Source: a virus. Taken from it: a stretch of 23,056 nt of DNA. The DNA is taken from positions 1-23,056 of the IMG/VR virus record IMGVR_UViG_3300009165_000040; one strand, written 5' to 3'. Position numbers and translations under genes: made by a program. A model generated the notes under the pieces. The model saw only the letters and a program-made list of their open reading frames with translations, searched no databases and was not told where the DNA came from. How positions within the stretch are numbered: position 1 is the stretch's first letter; each line of letters starts with the position of its first letter. Shown here in pieces: positions 14,184 to 19,810 of this stretch.

Positions 14184-14396
14184 ATGACTACATTAAAAGC
14201 CCTAGAGACAAGCCTGTACTGGATGCAGGTCGTTTACAAGCAAAGTACAGACCCCACACAACGTGCACGGGTGAAAGCCCGTATAGCCAAGCTTGAAGCC
14301 CAAATAGCAGATTTTGAAGCCCCTCATAGCCCCAATTGCCCCGCAGTTGATGGCTTTGGATGCCGTTGTAACGAATTGGAAAAGGTAGCCCCATGA
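14184..14396 (+). CDS. Helical small protein with C-terminal Cys-His-like motif, unknown
   Basis: The 70-residue product starts 'MTTLKALETSLYWMQVVYKQ', continues with 'RARVKARIAKLEAQIADFE' (amphipathic coiled-coil-like helix), and ends 'HSPNCPAVDGFGCRCNELEKVAP' features with Cys-x7-Cys-x-Cys. The C-terminal Val-Ala-Pro and the TGA stop are encoded by the TAGCCCC-ATG start element of the next gene, which it overlaps. Confidence 0.6.
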   Translation: MTTLKALETSLYWMQVVYKQSTDPTQRARVKARIAKLEAQIADFEAPHSPNCPAVDGFGCRCNELEKVAP

Positions 14397-14557
14397 CTGA
14401 GCAAAATATTATTGATTTTCTGTGGGATGTGCTGGGTGACTATCGTCACCAAGTTATTCCCGAAGGTATAGCCCCAAATGACGAAAAGTGGAACGACATT
14501 TGTACCGTCATGGCATGGCTAGAAGAAGACTACAAAGCCCCAACACATTTCGATTAA
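14393..14557 (+). CDS. Small acidic protein, unknown
   Basis: A 54-residue acidic frame ('MTEQNIIDFLWDVLGDYRHQ', ending 'MAWLEEDYKAPTHFD') overlaps the stop of the upstream gene (ATGA) and has AAAAGG seven bases before the start, within the shared start element. It has many acidic and aromatic residues. DNA-mimic-like small acidic proteins often occur in early phage operons, but the link is speculative. Confidence 0.6.
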   Translation: MTEQNIIDFLWDVLGDYRHQVIPEGIAPNDEKWNDICTVMAWLEEDYKAPTHFD

Positions 14558-14569
14558 AGGATAAGCCCC

Positions 14570-14749
14570 ATGAAAAAATACAAAGTATTAGCCTCTTATC
14601 GAACATACGTTTACGCCCTTGTCGAGGCCGAAGATGAAGACCAAGCCTATGACATAGCCCGTGACATGGACGGTGGAGATTTTGAGAGGGCTAAAGGTGA
14701 TGACCTCTCAGACTGGTCAATAGATGACGTTGAAGAGGTAGCCCCATGA
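14570..14749 (+). CDS. Small acidic beta-helix protein, unknown
   Basis: The 59-residue protein starts 'MKKYKVLASYRTYVYALVEA', continues 'EDEDQAYDIARDMDGGDFER', and ends in 'VAP'. It has a beta-strand then 'A-x-D-x-x-Q-A' helix layout as seen in small phage proteins that begin with a strand resembling a ribbon. The GGATAAGCCCC-ATG start element precedes it. The C-terminal VAP is produced by the element of the next gene. Confidence 0.6.
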   Translation: MKKYKVLASYRTYVYALVEAEDEDQAYDIARDMDGGDFERAKGDDLSDWSIDDVEEVAP

Positions 14750-14922
14750 TAAAAGCCCCAAGCCCCCACAATGACACTACACGTATGTACCCACGCACCC
14801 TGTCGGAGGCATTCCCTGCTGCCCCCACATGGCAAAGTGAAGCCCCTTTGCATGACAAAGTGCTGTATGCAGTAGGGTTATTCACATTGGGGTTCTTGAC
14901 AGCCCTTGTGACTTGTTGCTAA
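14746..14922 (+). CDS. Small C-terminally anchored membrane protein
   Basis: The 58-residue protein overlaps the previous stop (ATGA) and carries 'RTLSEAFPAAPTWQSEAP' near residues 17-34. It ends with one hydrophobic segment 'VLYAVGLFTLGFLTALVTCC' (39-58), a probable single membrane span with two terminal Cys. Small tail-anchored phage proteins of this kind are common in early operons and function is usually unknown. It is the last gene before a large hairpin terminator candidate. Confidence 0.6.
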   Translation: MIKAPSPHNDTTRMYPRTLSEAFPAAPTWQSEAPLHDKVLYAVGLFTLGFLTALVTCC

Positions 14923-14957
14923 TATCTGCCCCGTTGTCGTAGAAAACAACTATGTCT

Positions 14958-15033
14958 AAGCCTCTTACACATGCTCTCGCCCTTGGTCTTCACCTATGGG
15001 TTTCTACCGAGGGCAGTTGTAAGGGGCTTTTTT
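14958..15033 (+). terminator. Large nested hairpin with U-tract; terminator or small RNA
   Basis: AAGCCTCTTACA (14958-14969) pairs with TGTAAGGGGCTT (15018-15029) over 12 base pairs (one G-U). Inside it GCCCTTGGT (14979-14987) pairs with ACCGAGGGC (15006-15014), with ACC/GGT at 14992-14994 and 14999-15001 closing the top. Six T follow from 15028. It fits a rho-independent terminator for the early unit, but the nested arm with a 9/3 internal loop is larger than needed. Confidence 0.6.
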
Positions 15034-15295
15034 ATTGCCCCATCTACGTCAGCCGTACCCCACACGATAGCAAGCATTTACATGGATGGCGTGGGAGAAA
15101 ACATAGGGCAACGCATCACCCCGTTGAACCCTCGCAGACTGTGTGCGTGGTACTGCATAAGACAGGGGGACATGGTGAGACAAGACCCCTATCGAATGAA
15201 ACGCATCCTCAAAGGGAAGCTGGTGCACTCTGTGCATGGGCTTGGGGGAGATGCTTCTCACCCTTGGGGAAACTATTGTCAAAAGGAAAGTAACC
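15034..15295. other. Gap of ~260 bases without a convincing gene
   Basis: Both strands carry open frames here, but none has a Shine-Dalgarno at a usable ATG and the translations have erratic Cys, His and Arg use. GCCCC at 15037-15041 can pair with GGGGC of the preceding hairpin, an alternative to the terminator stem. No clear promoter for the following genes is visible. Confidence 0.5.
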
Positions 15296-15490
15296 ATGAA
15301 CAAACAAGAAGCAAATCAACTCTTAAACCAAGTCAGAGAAGGTGTACTACACCCCCCCTCTATCATCATCAAAGCCCTAACCATCACAGGAGACATACAT
15401 GCTAAATGCCCTAACTTGGATAGCACTGCTGACAGCAGGTGCAGTAGTAGTGATAGCCCCCATGTGCCTGATGTTGCTGTACAAAATTAA
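15296..15490 (+). CDS. Small protein 'MNKQEANQLL...', C-terminus uncertain
   Basis: The start has AAAGGAAAG eight bases upstream. Residues 1-36 ('MNKQEANQLLNQVREGVLHP', then 'IIIKALTITGDI') form a helical protein of a type common in phages, where the product usually ends near the 'TGDI' segment. Here the frame continues 28 Ser/Asp-rich residues that mostly overlap a different, better-supported frame (15399-15509). The tail may be unselected read-on after loss of a stop. The N-terminal part is likely real; the full length is doubtful. Confidence 0.55.
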   Translation: MNKQEANQLLNQVREGVLHPPSIIIKALTITGDIHAKCPNLDSTADSRCSSSDSPHVPDVAVQN

Positions 15491-15509
15491 GAAGGAGAAC
15501 CCCCAATGA
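15399..15509 (+). CDS. 36-residue single-span membrane peptide
   Basis: The frame starts at an ATG with AGGAG seven bases upstream and overlaps the 3' part of the previous frame. Residues 4-28 ('ALTWIALLTAGAVVVIAPMC', then 'LMLLYK') are one hydrophobic span followed by a basic end 'YKIKKENPQ', a typical small membrane peptide. The stop overlaps the start of the next gene (ATGA). A single-span peptide of this type could affect the membrane, but the location away from the lysis genes argues against a holin. Confidence 0.6.
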   Translation: MLNALTWIALLTAGAVVVIAPMCLMLLYKIKKENPQ

Positions 15510-15829
15510 CACAAGATGAAATCATTGCGATGGCAAGACAGGCTGGTTTTTTAGAACATAAAAATCAGTTTTATACAAACCATGAGTATGGTGATTGCAA
15601 ACTTGAGCTTGAAGCCTTTGTCAAACTGGTAGAAGACAAAGCGTTTCAGGACGGCTATGAAAAAGGCATAGCCGCGTTTAATGAAGCAGTTGAACTTGAG
15701 CGTGAAGCCTGTGCAAAAGCGTGTGAAAACATGACGCTTGAATGGAAAAACCAACCACACATTGCTAAGGTAGAACTGTCAACCATGATGGATTGCGCTC
15801 TTGCCATCAGAGCCAGAGGTGAAGCATGA
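15506..15829 (+). CDS. Small phage protein, helical, unknown
   Basis: The 107-residue protein starts 'MTQDEIIAMARQAGFLEHKN' and has a mid-region 'FVKLVEDKAFQDGYEKGIAA', then 'ELEREACAKACENMTLEWKN' and a final 'CALAIRARGEA'. This ordering of an N-terminal Gln/Met helix, an 'EREACAKAC' helix and the 'AIRARGE' end is widespread in phage accessory operons, with no known function. Its start and stop both overlap neighbours by four bases, so it is part of a coupled cassette. Confidence 0.7.
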   Translation: MTQDEIIAMARQAGFLEHKNQFYTNHEYGDCKLELEAFVKLVEDKAFQDGYEKGIAAFNEAVELEREACAKACENMTLEWKNQPHIAKVELSTMMDCALAIRARGEA

Positions 15830-15852
15830 TTAAAGTATTGAAACAGGCGCTT
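15826..15852 (+). repeat. 27-base gene-start repeat, copy 1 (copy 2 at 16165-16191)
   Basis: The first nine codons of two adjacent genes are identical except for one A/G change (Lys3 to Glu3). Such a block would serve as a recombination point for exchanging gene bodies. Confidence 0.8.
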
Positions 15853-16161
15853 GAGGCGTTGGAAAGCTGCACACCACAAGACACATCAACAGGCCATGTA
15901 ATTCACGCTTGGCATGATGAAGAGTTGGTTAACAAATCCATCACATCCCTACGCCAAGCCATTGCAAAGTTGGAAAGCCAAGAGCCTTTTGCGTATGTAA
16001 ATGTTGAAATGCGTAGGCTTGAATTTGCACAGCCAATCAAATGGTATACGCCTACTGTTGTGAATCTAGACCGAATTCCATTGTTTACCAAAGAAGCTTT
16101 GGAACAAGATCAAAACATCTGGTCTGATGATGGGTCTGTCAAGATAATCTATGAGGAATAA
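15826..16161 (+). CDS. Modular small protein with MIKVLKQAL N-terminus
   Basis: The 111-residue protein opens with 'MIKVLKQALEALESCTPQDT' and contains 'LRQAIAKLESQEPFAYVNVE'. It carries the 'ALxxLExC' and 'QEPFAYVN' modules found in many phage accessory proteins that are shuffled by recombination. Its first 27 bases recur at the next gene with one change. The tail 'NIWSDDGSVKIIYEE' is acidic. No enzymatic motif is visible. Confidence 0.65.
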   Translation: MIKVLKQALEALESCTPQDTSTGHVIHAWHDEELVNKSITSLRQAIAKLESQEPFAYVNVEMRRLEFAQPIKWYTPTVVNLDRIPLFTKEALEQDQNIWSDDGSVKIIYEE

Positions 16162-16164
16162 CAC

Positions 16165-16416
16165 ATGATTGAAGTATTGAAACAGGCGCTTACGGATGCA
16201 AAACGCAATGAGAGGCATAACAATGTTGCTGAGACACGCTATTGGTTAAACCAATACAAACTGATTGCAGAGCAAGCCATTGCACAGCACCCACCACAGC
16301 GCACATGGGTAGGGCTGACCAATGAAGAAATTGAAGAAATTAAGTTGAAGGCTTGTGGTAATGTGTTTAGCGCAATCATGTTTACAAATGACAGGCTTGA
16401 GGAGAAGAACACATGA
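16165..16416 (+). CDS. Second modular small protein, paralogous N-terminus
   Basis: The 83-residue protein begins 'MIEVLKQALTDAKRNERHNN', sharing its first 27 bases (one mismatch) with the previous gene, then diverges completely. 'QHPPQRTWVGLTNEEIEEIK' follows, a common phage module of the 'WVGLT-x-E-E-I' type, and it ends 'MFTNDRLEEKNT'. The shared DNA start and different rest suggest domain swapping by homologous recombination. The start follows the previous stop by three bases. Confidence 0.65.
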   Translation: MIEVLKQALTDAKRNERHNNVAETRYWLNQYKLIAEQAIAQHPPQRTWVGLTNEEIEEIKLKACGNVFSAIMFTNDRLEEKNT

Positions 16417-16514
16417 GATACAGGTTATCCGAGTTACCTGTTTCAAAACTCGGAACAATTGGAGTTAAAACCCATGAAAAACGAAATCGAAACTGCAATC
16501 AAGTTGCTGGCTGA
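16413..16514 (+). CDS. 33-residue mini-gene or leader peptide
   Basis: An ATG preceded by GGAGAAGAACAC, the same leader used at 16656, opens a 33-residue frame ('MRYRLSELPVSKLGTIGVKT', then 'HEKRNRNCNQVAG') that overlaps the next gene by 41 bases. The frame spans two mutually exclusive hairpins, so it may be a leader peptide controlling the gene at 16474 as much as a protein in its own right. Confidence 0.4.
   Translation: MRYRLSELPVSKLGTIGVKTHEKRNRNCNQVAG
16421..16454 (+). repeat. Alternative hairpins before the gene at 16474
   Basis: CAGGT (16421-16425) can pair with ACCTG (16436-16440). TCCGAGTT (16428-16435) pairs perfectly with AACTCGGA (16447-16454). The two stems overlap and exclude each other. 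The second ends a few bases before the GGAG of the next gene. Confidence 0.5.
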
Positions 16515-16617
16515 AAAAATAGACAAGTCTGTAAAAAGTGAAGACGCATTGCGTTTTACTCAAGCGGCCTTAAATCTTGCCCATGTTCTTGCAACATTAA
16601 ACAACATGAAAAACTAA
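16474..16617 (+). CDS. 47-residue helical phage protein, unknown
   Basis: The product 'MKNEIETAIKLLAEKIDKSV' continues 'KSEDALRFTQAALNLAHVLA', a two-helix amphipathic protein of a type repeatedly seen in phage accessory regions ('A-L-x-F-x-Q-A-A-L-N-L-A'). GGAG lies nine bases before the ATG. A UUCG-capped hairpin follows its stop. The function is unknown. Confidence 0.6.
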   Translation: MKNEIETAIKLLAEKIDKSVKSEDALRFTQAALNLAHVLATLNNMKN

Positions 16618-16624
16618 AAACAAT

Positions 16625-16638
16625 GCCCCTTCGGGGGC
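16625..16638. other. GCCCC-TTCG-GGGGC hairpin with UUCG loop
   Basis: A five-base-pair GC stem capped by a stable UUCG tetraloop lies between two genes, 18 bases before the next ATG. No T-run follows on the plus strand, so it is more likely an mRNA-stability or processing hairpin than a full terminator. Confidence 0.6.
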
Positions 16639-16655
16639 GTTAAGGAGAAGAACAC

Positions 16656-16856
16656 ATGATTGACCGACTTATCCTCGGTGTCGTGCTGTCTGTTGTTGGG
16701 TGTAATGGCTTCTTACCTGATAAGCCACCTACACCATTGACGCTGAAAGAAAAAGCAAAGATGCAATCAGTTGGTAAGGTGTGCGTGAAGAAAAACAAAC
16801 AAACACCAACAGTAAAACAACTATGTAAACGATGGGAGGTGCAAAAATCAAAATAA
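16656..16856 (+). CDS. Small predicted lipoprotein
   Basis: The 66-residue protein starts 'MIDRLILGVVLSVVGC', a short basic N-region, hydrophobic core and lipobox-like V-V-G-C with Cys16 as the acylation site. The mature part is Pro then Lys rich ('DKPPTPLTLKEKAKMQSVGK'). An AAGGAGAAG SD precedes the ATG. Small Pro-rich lipoproteins include outer-membrane spanins of the Rz1 type, but the partner inner-membrane spanin is not seen here, and other roles such as superinfection exclusion are equally possible. Confidence 0.6.
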   Translation: MIDRLILGVVLSVVGCNGFLPDKPPTPLTLKEKAKMQSVGKVCVKKNKQTPTVKQLCKRWEVQKSK

Positions 16857-16860
16857 ACAC

Positions 16861-16908
16861 TTGACATCATCTAATTAACTGTGCTTATAATCTAATCCCA
16901 ATTAACTG
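16861..16908 (+). promoter_or_regulatory. Consensus sigma70 promoter with AATTAACTG repeats
   Basis: TTGACA (16861-16866) and TATAAT (16886-16891) are both perfect hexamers with a 19-base spacer. AATTAACTG occurs at 16873-16881 and 16900-16908, 27 bases apart, flanking the -10 box, a likely operator pair. It drives the recombination operon from 16923 on. Confidence 0.7.
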
Positions 16909-16922
16909 AAAGGTTCGTGACC

Positions 16923-17183
16923 ATGAAACTGTGTATTCACTGCAAGCACTGCTTGCCATCAGAGGTTTTACCCAAAGACCCTGAGTATTCTAGATGTGGG
17001 TTTGAACGCCCTATAAGCCTCGTTACAGGCCGTCTACGCTCTATCCCCGAACTACCCTACTGCTCTAGCGATAGAAGCCGTTCTGGACGCTGTAAGCTAG
17101 ATGCTGTCAACTGGGAAGCTGCTGACCATGTGATGACTCCAGAAGAGGAAGAACTCATGCTCAAGGAGGCCAAGTATGTCTGA
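16923..17183 (+). CDS. Cys-rich zinc-binding-type protein at operon head
   Basis: The chosen ATG at 16923 has AAAGG nine bases upstream; a GTG two codons earlier is possible. The 86-residue protein has 'CIHCKHCLPSE' near the start, then single Cys residues in 'YSRCGFERPISLV', 'LPYCSSDRSRSGRCKL', so six Cys form two likely zinc knuckles. Such small proteins commonly precede phage exonuclease genes. It overlaps the exonuclease start by eight bases. The role is unknown; nuclease partner or DNA-binding is plausible. Confidence 0.65.
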   Translation: MKLCIHCKHCLPSEVLPKDPEYSRCGFERPISLVTGRLRSIPELPYCSSDRSRSGRCKLDAVNWEAADHVMTPEEEELMLKEAKYV

Positions 17184-18069
17184 CTTCACACCAGAAACCC
17201 GTAACTCTGCCATTTGGTCAGGTGACTCCCGCAAGGTAGCCAACGGCAAAGCCAATGAAGTCATCCTGACAAAGCAAGGCAAGATGGAAATAGAAGACAT
17301 TTCCCATGTTGAAGCAGTTCAGATGGGTCATGTGATGGAGCCTGTCATTGGCAGACTCGCACAGGCCAAGCTAGGCGTAGAGTTAATCAAAATAGAGGAT
17401 AGTCTCACCCATGCCAAACACCCTTGGTTTAAGTCTCATTTTGACTTTGCTGGCAAACAAGGCGGTAAGACATTTCTCGTTGAAGCTAAGAACTACAACG
17501 CAGCAACTCGCAATAAGTTCGATATTGCGGGGGTCTGTCCTCCACCAGACATGGCTCAACTGGTACATGAAGCTGCTGTATTCGGTGTCGATATGGTTTA
17601 TCTCGCCGTTCTATTCGGTGGTCAGGAATTCGTCCTCATTCCCTTCACCATCACAGATGAACAGAAGGAAGACCTTATCAAGCAAATGGCAGTCATATGG
17701 GGACATGTCCAAGCTCAGACTACCCTACCAGCAGAAGACTTGGAACAAGTCAAACTTCTCTATCCTGTTTCAACAGAGTCGGTCAAGACAGCTTCAGCAT
17801 CAGTCGAGCAAGCCTGTCTAGCACTTGCTCAAATCAAGGCCAACATCAAGGCTTTAGAAGCACAGGAAGAGCAGTACGACACCCTTGTCAGAGGCTACAT
17901 GGCAGACAGGGACACGCTGACCACCATAGACGGCAAAGTTCTAGCCACGTGGAAGTCAGCCAAGTCAAGCATCAAGTTCGATGCCAAGCTCTTCCAAGAG
18001 TCCATGCCAGACATCTACAAGCAGTACATGCGTGAGATGCCTGGCTCCCGTAGATTCCTTTTAAAGTGA
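17176..18069 (+). CDS. YqaJ-like viral recombinase exonuclease
   Basis: The 297-residue protein has the lambda-exonuclease/YqaJ fold signature: a conserved Glu in 'QMGHVMEPVIGR' (49-60), 'HPWFKSHFDFAG' with Asp90, and 'FLVEAKNYN' (Glu103-x-Lys105) as the PD-(D/E)XK active site. 'CPPPDMAQLVHEAAVFGVD' follows as the usual supporting helix. It degrades DNA ends to expose 3' single strands for the annealing protein encoded downstream. The C-terminal 'KLFQESMPDIYKQYMREMPGSRRF'-type tail (trimmed) is found in this family. It starts in the overlap with the Cys-rich gene. Confidence 0.85.
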   Translation: MSDFTPETRNSAIWSGDSRKVANGKANEVILTKQGKMEIEDISHVEAVQMGHVMEPVIGRLAQAKLGVELIKIEDSLTHAKHPWFKSHFDFAGKQGGKTFLVEAKNYNAATRNKFDIAGVCPPPDMAQLVHEAAVFGVDMVYLAVLFGGQEFVLIPFTITDEQKEDLIKQMAVIWGHVQAQTTLPAEDLEQVKLLYPVSTESVKTASASVEQACLALAQIKANIKALEAQEEQYDTLVRGYMADRDTLTTIDGKVLATWKSAKSSIKFDAKLFQESMPDIYKQYMREMPGSRRFLLK

Positions 18070-18077
18070 GGTTCACA

Positions 18078-18266
18078 ATGTTTTTTAGAAACAAAGACTT
18101 AGAGAGAAGAGTTGCTGATTTAGAGCAAAGTCTTTTCAGAACGCAAATGGATTTAGAAACCACCGAAATCCGTTTAAATGGACTTTTGAAAGCCTATCCG
18201 CACGGCACTACCCGCACAGGTGCGCCACGCAAGAAGCCAGGCAGAAAGCCGATGGTGAAAGCATGA
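18078..18266 (+). CDS. Coiled-coil small protein with basic tail, unknown
   Basis: The ATG at 18078 has GAGG eight bases upstream; the GTG at 18066 would overlap the exonuclease stop and is not chosen. The 62-residue product has a coiled-coil heptad region 'LERRVADLEQSLFRTQMDLE' and a Lys/Arg/Pro-rich tail ('TRTGAPRKKPGRKPMVKA') suited to DNA binding. It ends by coupling (ATGA) into the next HTH gene. Confidence 0.55.
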   Translation: MFFRNKDLERRVADLEQSLFRTQMDLETTEIRLNGLLKAYPHGTTRTGAPRKKPGRKPMVKA

Positions 18267-18577
18267 GAAAAAAAATGACACCAGAACAAGCGATAGATGC
18301 TTTTCAACGTTATCAAGATGGAGAGAAACTCAAAGATTTGGCGGCAGAGTATGGACTCTCTCAATCACGTTTAGGGCAAATGAGAGACAAGTTTAAGCGG
18401 GTCATAAAGGCTCGTATTGCTTATATGGTTGCGTTGGCCTTGAATTGCGGAAGTAACATGGAAGACATTACTAAAGCTATTGAATGGGGTTTACATATCT
18501 ACCAAAGAGAAAAGAAAGAAGAATTTGTAAAGTTTTCAGAAGAATACAACAAGTCTTTGGAGTTTGACAATTTATGA
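18263..18577 (+). CDS. Helix-turn-helix regulator candidate
   Basis: The 104-residue protein contains 'KLKDLAAEYGLSQSRLGQMR' near residues 22-41, a resolvase/response-regulator-type helix-turn-helix, followed by 'DKFKRVIKARIAYMVALALN' and a charged C-terminal helix. It overlaps both neighbours by four bases. A small DNA-binding regulator in the middle of the recombination operon could act on the AATTAACTG promoter upstream, which is speculation. Confidence 0.65.
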   Translation: MRKKMTPEQAIDAFQRYQDGEKLKDLAAEYGLSQSRLGQMRDKFKRVIKARIAYMVALALNCGSNMEDITKAIEWGLHIYQREKKEEFVKFSEEYNKSLEFDNL

Positions 18578-18780
18578 AAGCCTATCCCTACATGCACAAG
18601 CATCCAACCTCTGGACAAACAACAGAGAGCGAGGGGATGGATTTACTAGACTGGTTCGCTGGTCTTGCCATGCAAATCTTTATTGCTAGACAGCGCACCT
18701 CGCTTGCAGATGATGCAAAAGACTCTTACGAGCTAGCACACTTAATGATGAAACAAAGAAAGGAAGTTCCCAATGAGTAA
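18574..18780 (+). CDS. Small phage protein ('GMDLLDWFAG'), unknown
   Basis: The 68-residue protein carries 'SEGMDLLDWFAGLAMQIFIA', a segment I have seen often in small phage proteins of accessory operons, usually of unknown role. It is followed by 'DDAKDSYELAHLMMKQRKE', a charged helix. It overlaps the RecT-like gene by eight bases, so it is coupled to it. Confidence 0.6.
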   Translation: MKAYPYMHKHPTSGQTTESEGMDLLDWFAGLAMQIFIARQRTSLADDAKDSYELAHLMMKQRKEVPNE

Positions 18781-19633
18781 TATCGTAGCTTTTAGTGACA
18801 TGCAGCAGATGGCAGAGGTTGCCGCTGGCAGCAAGATGTTCGGGTTCAAGAACACACAGGAAGCAATGGCAATCATGCTCTTGTGCCAAGCCGAGAACCT
18901 ACACCCCGCAGTAGCCATGCGTGATTTTCACGTCATCCAAGGCCGTCCCGCTCTTAAAGCAGACGCAATGCTTGCCAGATTTCAACAAGCTGGCGGTTCA
19001 GTTAACTGGAAGGAATATACAGATGAGCAAGTCACAGGCGTGTTTTCGCATCCTTCGGGGGGAACTCTTGAGCTTACGTGGACATTGGCTCAAGCCAAGA
19101 AAATTGGGATTGCCACGAAGGATAACTGGAAGAACTATCCAAGAGCAATGCTTAGGGCGAGAGTCATTAGCGAAGGCATTCGTTCCGTCTTTCCAGGCTG
19201 TGTTGTCGGAGTCTATACACCTGAGGAAGTGCAGGATTTTGAACCTCCCAAAGAAAAGTTCATGGGTAATGTTGAACGGGTTAAAGACATACAAGAAGTT
19301 GAGATTGTCGAACTGGTTGAGGACGGAGCGTTTGCGTTATATGTCCCGAACTCTGACCAACCCTACAAACGCTACGCAAGCGTAGAGGATTGGATAGATG
19401 GATATGCACAAATGGTCGGACGCATCACCGCAAGCCCAAAATACTCTTTGGAGGAAAAGGCAGAAAAGCTCACATCTCTTGCCGAGTGCAACAAGGTTGT
19501 TACAGAAAACTTCTCAACAATGGATAAGGTCAAGCTCAAAGGAGCAATTGTTGAATCAGGAGGAACAGTCTCCCCAAAGCTCGACAAGTCCCAACCACTT
19601 CCCGATATGGGACTCAACGAGCAAACGTTTTGA
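18773..19633 (+). CDS. RecT-like single-strand annealing protein
   Basis: The 286-residue protein has the RecT-family signature: 'EAMAIMLLCQAENLHPAVAM', then 'IQGRPALKADAMLARFQQAG', 'LELTWTLAQAKKIGI', and 'YPRAMLRARVISEGIRSVFP' with 'GVYTPEEV'. It pairs complementary single strands produced by the exonuclease encoded upstream. The two form the usual phage recombination module. Its C-terminal third (after residue 190) is acidic and poorly conserved. Its stop overlaps the start of the next gene. Confidence 0.85.
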   Translation: MSNIVAFSDMQQMAEVAAGSKMFGFKNTQEAMAIMLLCQAENLHPAVAMRDFHVIQGRPALKADAMLARFQQAGGSVNWKEYTDEQVTGVFSHPSGGTLELTWTLAQAKKIGIATKDNWKNYPRAMLRARVISEGIRSVFPGCVVGVYTPEEVQDFEPPKEKFMGNVERVKDIQEVEIVELVEDGAFALYVPNSDQPYKRYASVEDWIDGYAQMVGRITASPKYSLEEKAEKLTSLAECNKVVTENFSTMDKVKLKGAIVESGGTVSPKLDKSQPLPDMGLNEQTF

Positions 19634-19800
19634 TGTGTCTGCAAAGCGGCAAAAGTCTGACACCACTGGAGGCATTAAATGAATTCGGTTGTTTCAGGCT
19701 TGCAGCACATATCGAAAGTCTTCGTAAAGACGGACACAGAATCTTTACGCACATGGTTAATGAAAATGGCAAGAAGTACGCCAGATACACACTCAACTGA
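19633..19800 (+). CDS. Winged-helix/HTH_39-type small protein
   Basis: The 55-residue frame opens at TGATG overlapping the RecT-like stop. Its sequence 'LTPLEALNEFGCFRLAAHIE' then 'LRKDGHRIFTHMVNENGKKY' and 'ARYTLN' matches the compact HTH_39-type pattern, with a helix, a turn at 'FGCFRLAAHI', and a wing at 'GKKYARYTL'. Such proteins occur beside phage recombination or helicase genes and probably bind DNA. Confidence 0.7.
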   Translation: MCLQSGKSLTPLEALNEFGCFRLAAHIESLRKDGHRIFTHMVNENGKKYARYTLN

Positions 19801-19810
19801 AAGGAAATAC

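Larger units (their letters stand above)
14027..14746 (+). repeat. Recurring start element (A)GG..TAGCCCC-ATG before five genes
   Basis: Five consecutive genes, at 14042, 14184, 14393, 14570 and 14746, have GG followed closely by TAGCCCC or AAGCCCC and then ATG. The GG/AGG part is the Shine-Dalgarno; the CCCC-ATG part is not needed for ribosome binding. The pattern recalls the start-associated sequences of cluster K mycobacteriophages. Genes further left use a different context, GG(A/G)GCATAGT-ATG. Confidence 0.7.

Noticed and set aside
14971-15405. Open plus-strand frame of 144 codons over the hairpin region
   Set aside because: It starts inside the hairpin stem without a Shine-Dalgarno, has erratic His/Arg/Cys/Ser use, and its end is an out-of-frame reading of the gene at 15296.
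16625-16638. UUCG hairpin as a terminator
   Set aside because: No T-run follows on the plus strand, and on the minus strand the T-run begins only several bases later and no minus-strand gene precedes it.
19679-19810. Long N-terminal extension of the SSB-like gene
   Set aside because: It overlaps the HTH_39-type gene for 120 bases in another frame and lacks a ribosome site; the ATG at 19811 has one.
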